Assembly (NCBI GenBank): GCA_025738555.1
Contig: JAOVFP010000003.1
Location: 620,001-684,000, forward strand
Origin: Cyathus striatus
Lineage: Eukaryota; Basidiomycota; Agaricomycetes; Agaricales; Nidulariaceae
Length of the DNA stretch: 64,000 nt
Direction of reading: 5' to 3'
The position numbers were made by a program, and so were the translations under genes. Shown here piece by piece: positions 62,856 through 64,000 of this stretch (position 1 is its first letter; every line of letters begins with the position of its first letter). Below the pieces are notes generated by a model, which was not told the DNA's origin, ran no database searches, and saw only the letters and a program-made list of their open reading frames with translations.

Positions 62856-64000
62856 TGCCACTCCTGCACGATCTGTATTTTCAAGGCATGAAATTGCAGT
62901 TTGTAATGCTTGCTGATGGCCAGAAGAAACACTCTCTCCTTTGCTTGCATATCTTGCTGCATATGAAACAACTGCCTCATGGTTAATTACTGGGTGACAA
63001 TCAATATTTGCATGTGAACCCAAAATAAATCCAATATTGTGTGGATTTAGTATTGCATCATTGTGCTTGGGATGATACTCTGCAAAATCCTGTCCAGTTT
63101 CTTTGCTGTATACAGATACATTTCTACATTGTTTAGGAAATCCAAACCAACAAAATATTTCACCAGTATCTTTTTTCTTTCTTTGACAATAGGAAGGAGT
63201 GCATTTTGTATGGCATTGAAGACGATTCAGCATTTCAGCTAGTTCATGTTTGGTATCTTTTAGTGTGTTGAACAATCGTGCTGATGGATGTATATCAGCT
63301 GGTTGAAGATATGGATCAGGATTCCAAGTAGAAATGTGATTATCCCAAAAGTCAAGCCATTTCTGCACTTCCACAGGATTAGAAATGTCCAATGTATCAA
63401 CTGATGGTGCATCATATAGCCACAAAAATCCATGAACATGACTGCTTACATGATGTTGCCATTCATAATACCACTAGAAATCTTTAACATTCCACTTGGG
63501 CTGAAGATACACCTTAAAAAAAATTTCCCAATGTTTTTGAAAGTAATAAGCAGCAATTGCTGAATTGTTATTGAGATTGTTCATGTGTGTGTGATAAGAA
63601 TGAGCATTTTCTGGTTCTTCTGCATTATAATTTGGCATATGCTTGTGTAAATCTGGCCACTGTATATCTGCTGAAGAAGCAGTAATAAACAAATGAGGTG
63701 TGCCACATTCTGGAGAGTGAATTTATGCAATGAGATCTCTTTGAGCCTTTTGCCTGAAGGGTTTTGATCCTTGAAGCTTTTCTGCATCATGGGATAAGTG
63801 ATTCATAAGCCCATGAGCTTCATTATTGTCCAGCATCTCTCTGATATCCTCAACAGTTAGGTGACAATCGTCCTTGTGAGTTGTTAAGTACCATGAAAAT
63901 GCTTTCTTAGCTGCTTGCCTCATAATAGTATTGAGTGACCAGTAATGAAATCTAGGGTGACATGCAAAACAGCCACCTTTGTAGCATATTAAGTGTGCAG
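62856..64000 (-). pseudogene. Helitron Rep N-terminal region
   Basis: Reading from the right edge: MRQAAKKAFSWYLTTHKDDC, then after a TAA at 63723-63725 SPECGTPHLFITASSADIQW (Helitron-like N domain), a TAG at 63474-63476, then VHGFLWLYDAPSVDTLD, CHTKCTPSYCQRKK and FGFPKQCRNV, PHNIGFILGSHANIDCHPVI, NHEAVVSYAARYASKGE and the end CLENTDRAGVA at the foldback. The C-x3-C-x4-C cluster and VxxYxxKYxxK-like Rep tyrosine region (AVVSYAARYASKGE) are visible. Each stop fits CAA/CAG to TAA/TAG. Confidence 0.8.

Larger units (their letters stand above)
58539..64000 (-). mobile_element. Helitron relic (Rep/helicase), nested insertions
   Basis: Minus-strand Helitron continuing past the right edge. Coding parts from right to left are the Helitron-like N domain and Rep region (62856-64000), a piece at 60490-60756, one at 59379-59760, and the PIF1-type helicase (58539-59303). 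Insertions separate them: a Tc1/mariner-type foldback (60759-62853) and an LTR-like piece (about 59761-60485). Many in-frame stops show it is old. The termini (5' TC, 3' hairpin-CTRR) were not located. Confidence 0.82.

Overview
The window is fungal nuclear DNA, most likely from a mushroom-forming basidiomycete (Agaricomycetes). The evidence is the short introns of about 50 bases with GTRNGT/YAG borders, KDZ and Plavaka transposase relics, a Helitron, a chromodomain-bearing Ty3/Gypsy element, and several multicopy protein families I know only from Agaricomycetes (WD40, 'LIPKPxGE', Spt5-like). It is a very repeat-rich region with a few islands of genes.

Layout. 1-2.8 kb: minus-strand KDZ transposase relic cut by an LTR-like insertion. 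3.0-8.2 kb: an unrecognised minus-strand gene split by a 2.9-kb foldback element (A). 8.4-12.4 kb: G-rich minisatellite split by a second foldback (B). 13.5-14.0 kb: dispersed repeat E. 14.2-34.7 kb: the CpG-normal gene island, with two LIPKPxGE genes, a TIR element holding gene exons, a small gene, two paralogous WD40 genes, an F-box pseudogene, a Plavaka relic split by a half foldback (C), a proline-rich gene, an Spt5-like gene and a SAP-like gene. 34.9-41.5 kb: second E copy, tandem repeats, foldback D, a tRNA-like relic and foldback F1. 42.3-47.0 kb: a decayed multi-exon gene cut by a small TA-flanked MITE. 47.7-49.0 kb: CpG-rich block, possibly a solo LTR. 51.1-57.5 kb: chromovirus relic with foldback F2 in gag. 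58.5-64.0 kb: Helitron relic holding an LTR-like piece and a Tc1/mariner-type foldback, which itself holds a 642-bp element.

The strongest observation is that A, B and D form one family of non-autonomous elements. Each is about 2.7-3.0 kb with arms of up to about 1 kb and shared termini (CATAAGTGTCAGCC ... GGCTGACACCAC). Each is flanked by a 9-bp target duplication with one transition mismatch. This fits Mutator-like (MULE) foldback elements. The core of A begins with the 5' end of the 18S rRNA, and B carries a more diverged version, so the family appears to have captured ribosomal DNA before A and B separated.

A second theme is decay. Many in-frame stops in otherwise readable genes sit where a C-to-T change in CGA, CAG or CAA would produce them, in unrelated elements and also in some island genes. 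With the CpG-poor repeats this suggests methylation- or RIP-like mutation. The two WD40 genes and the LIPKPxGE genes look intact.
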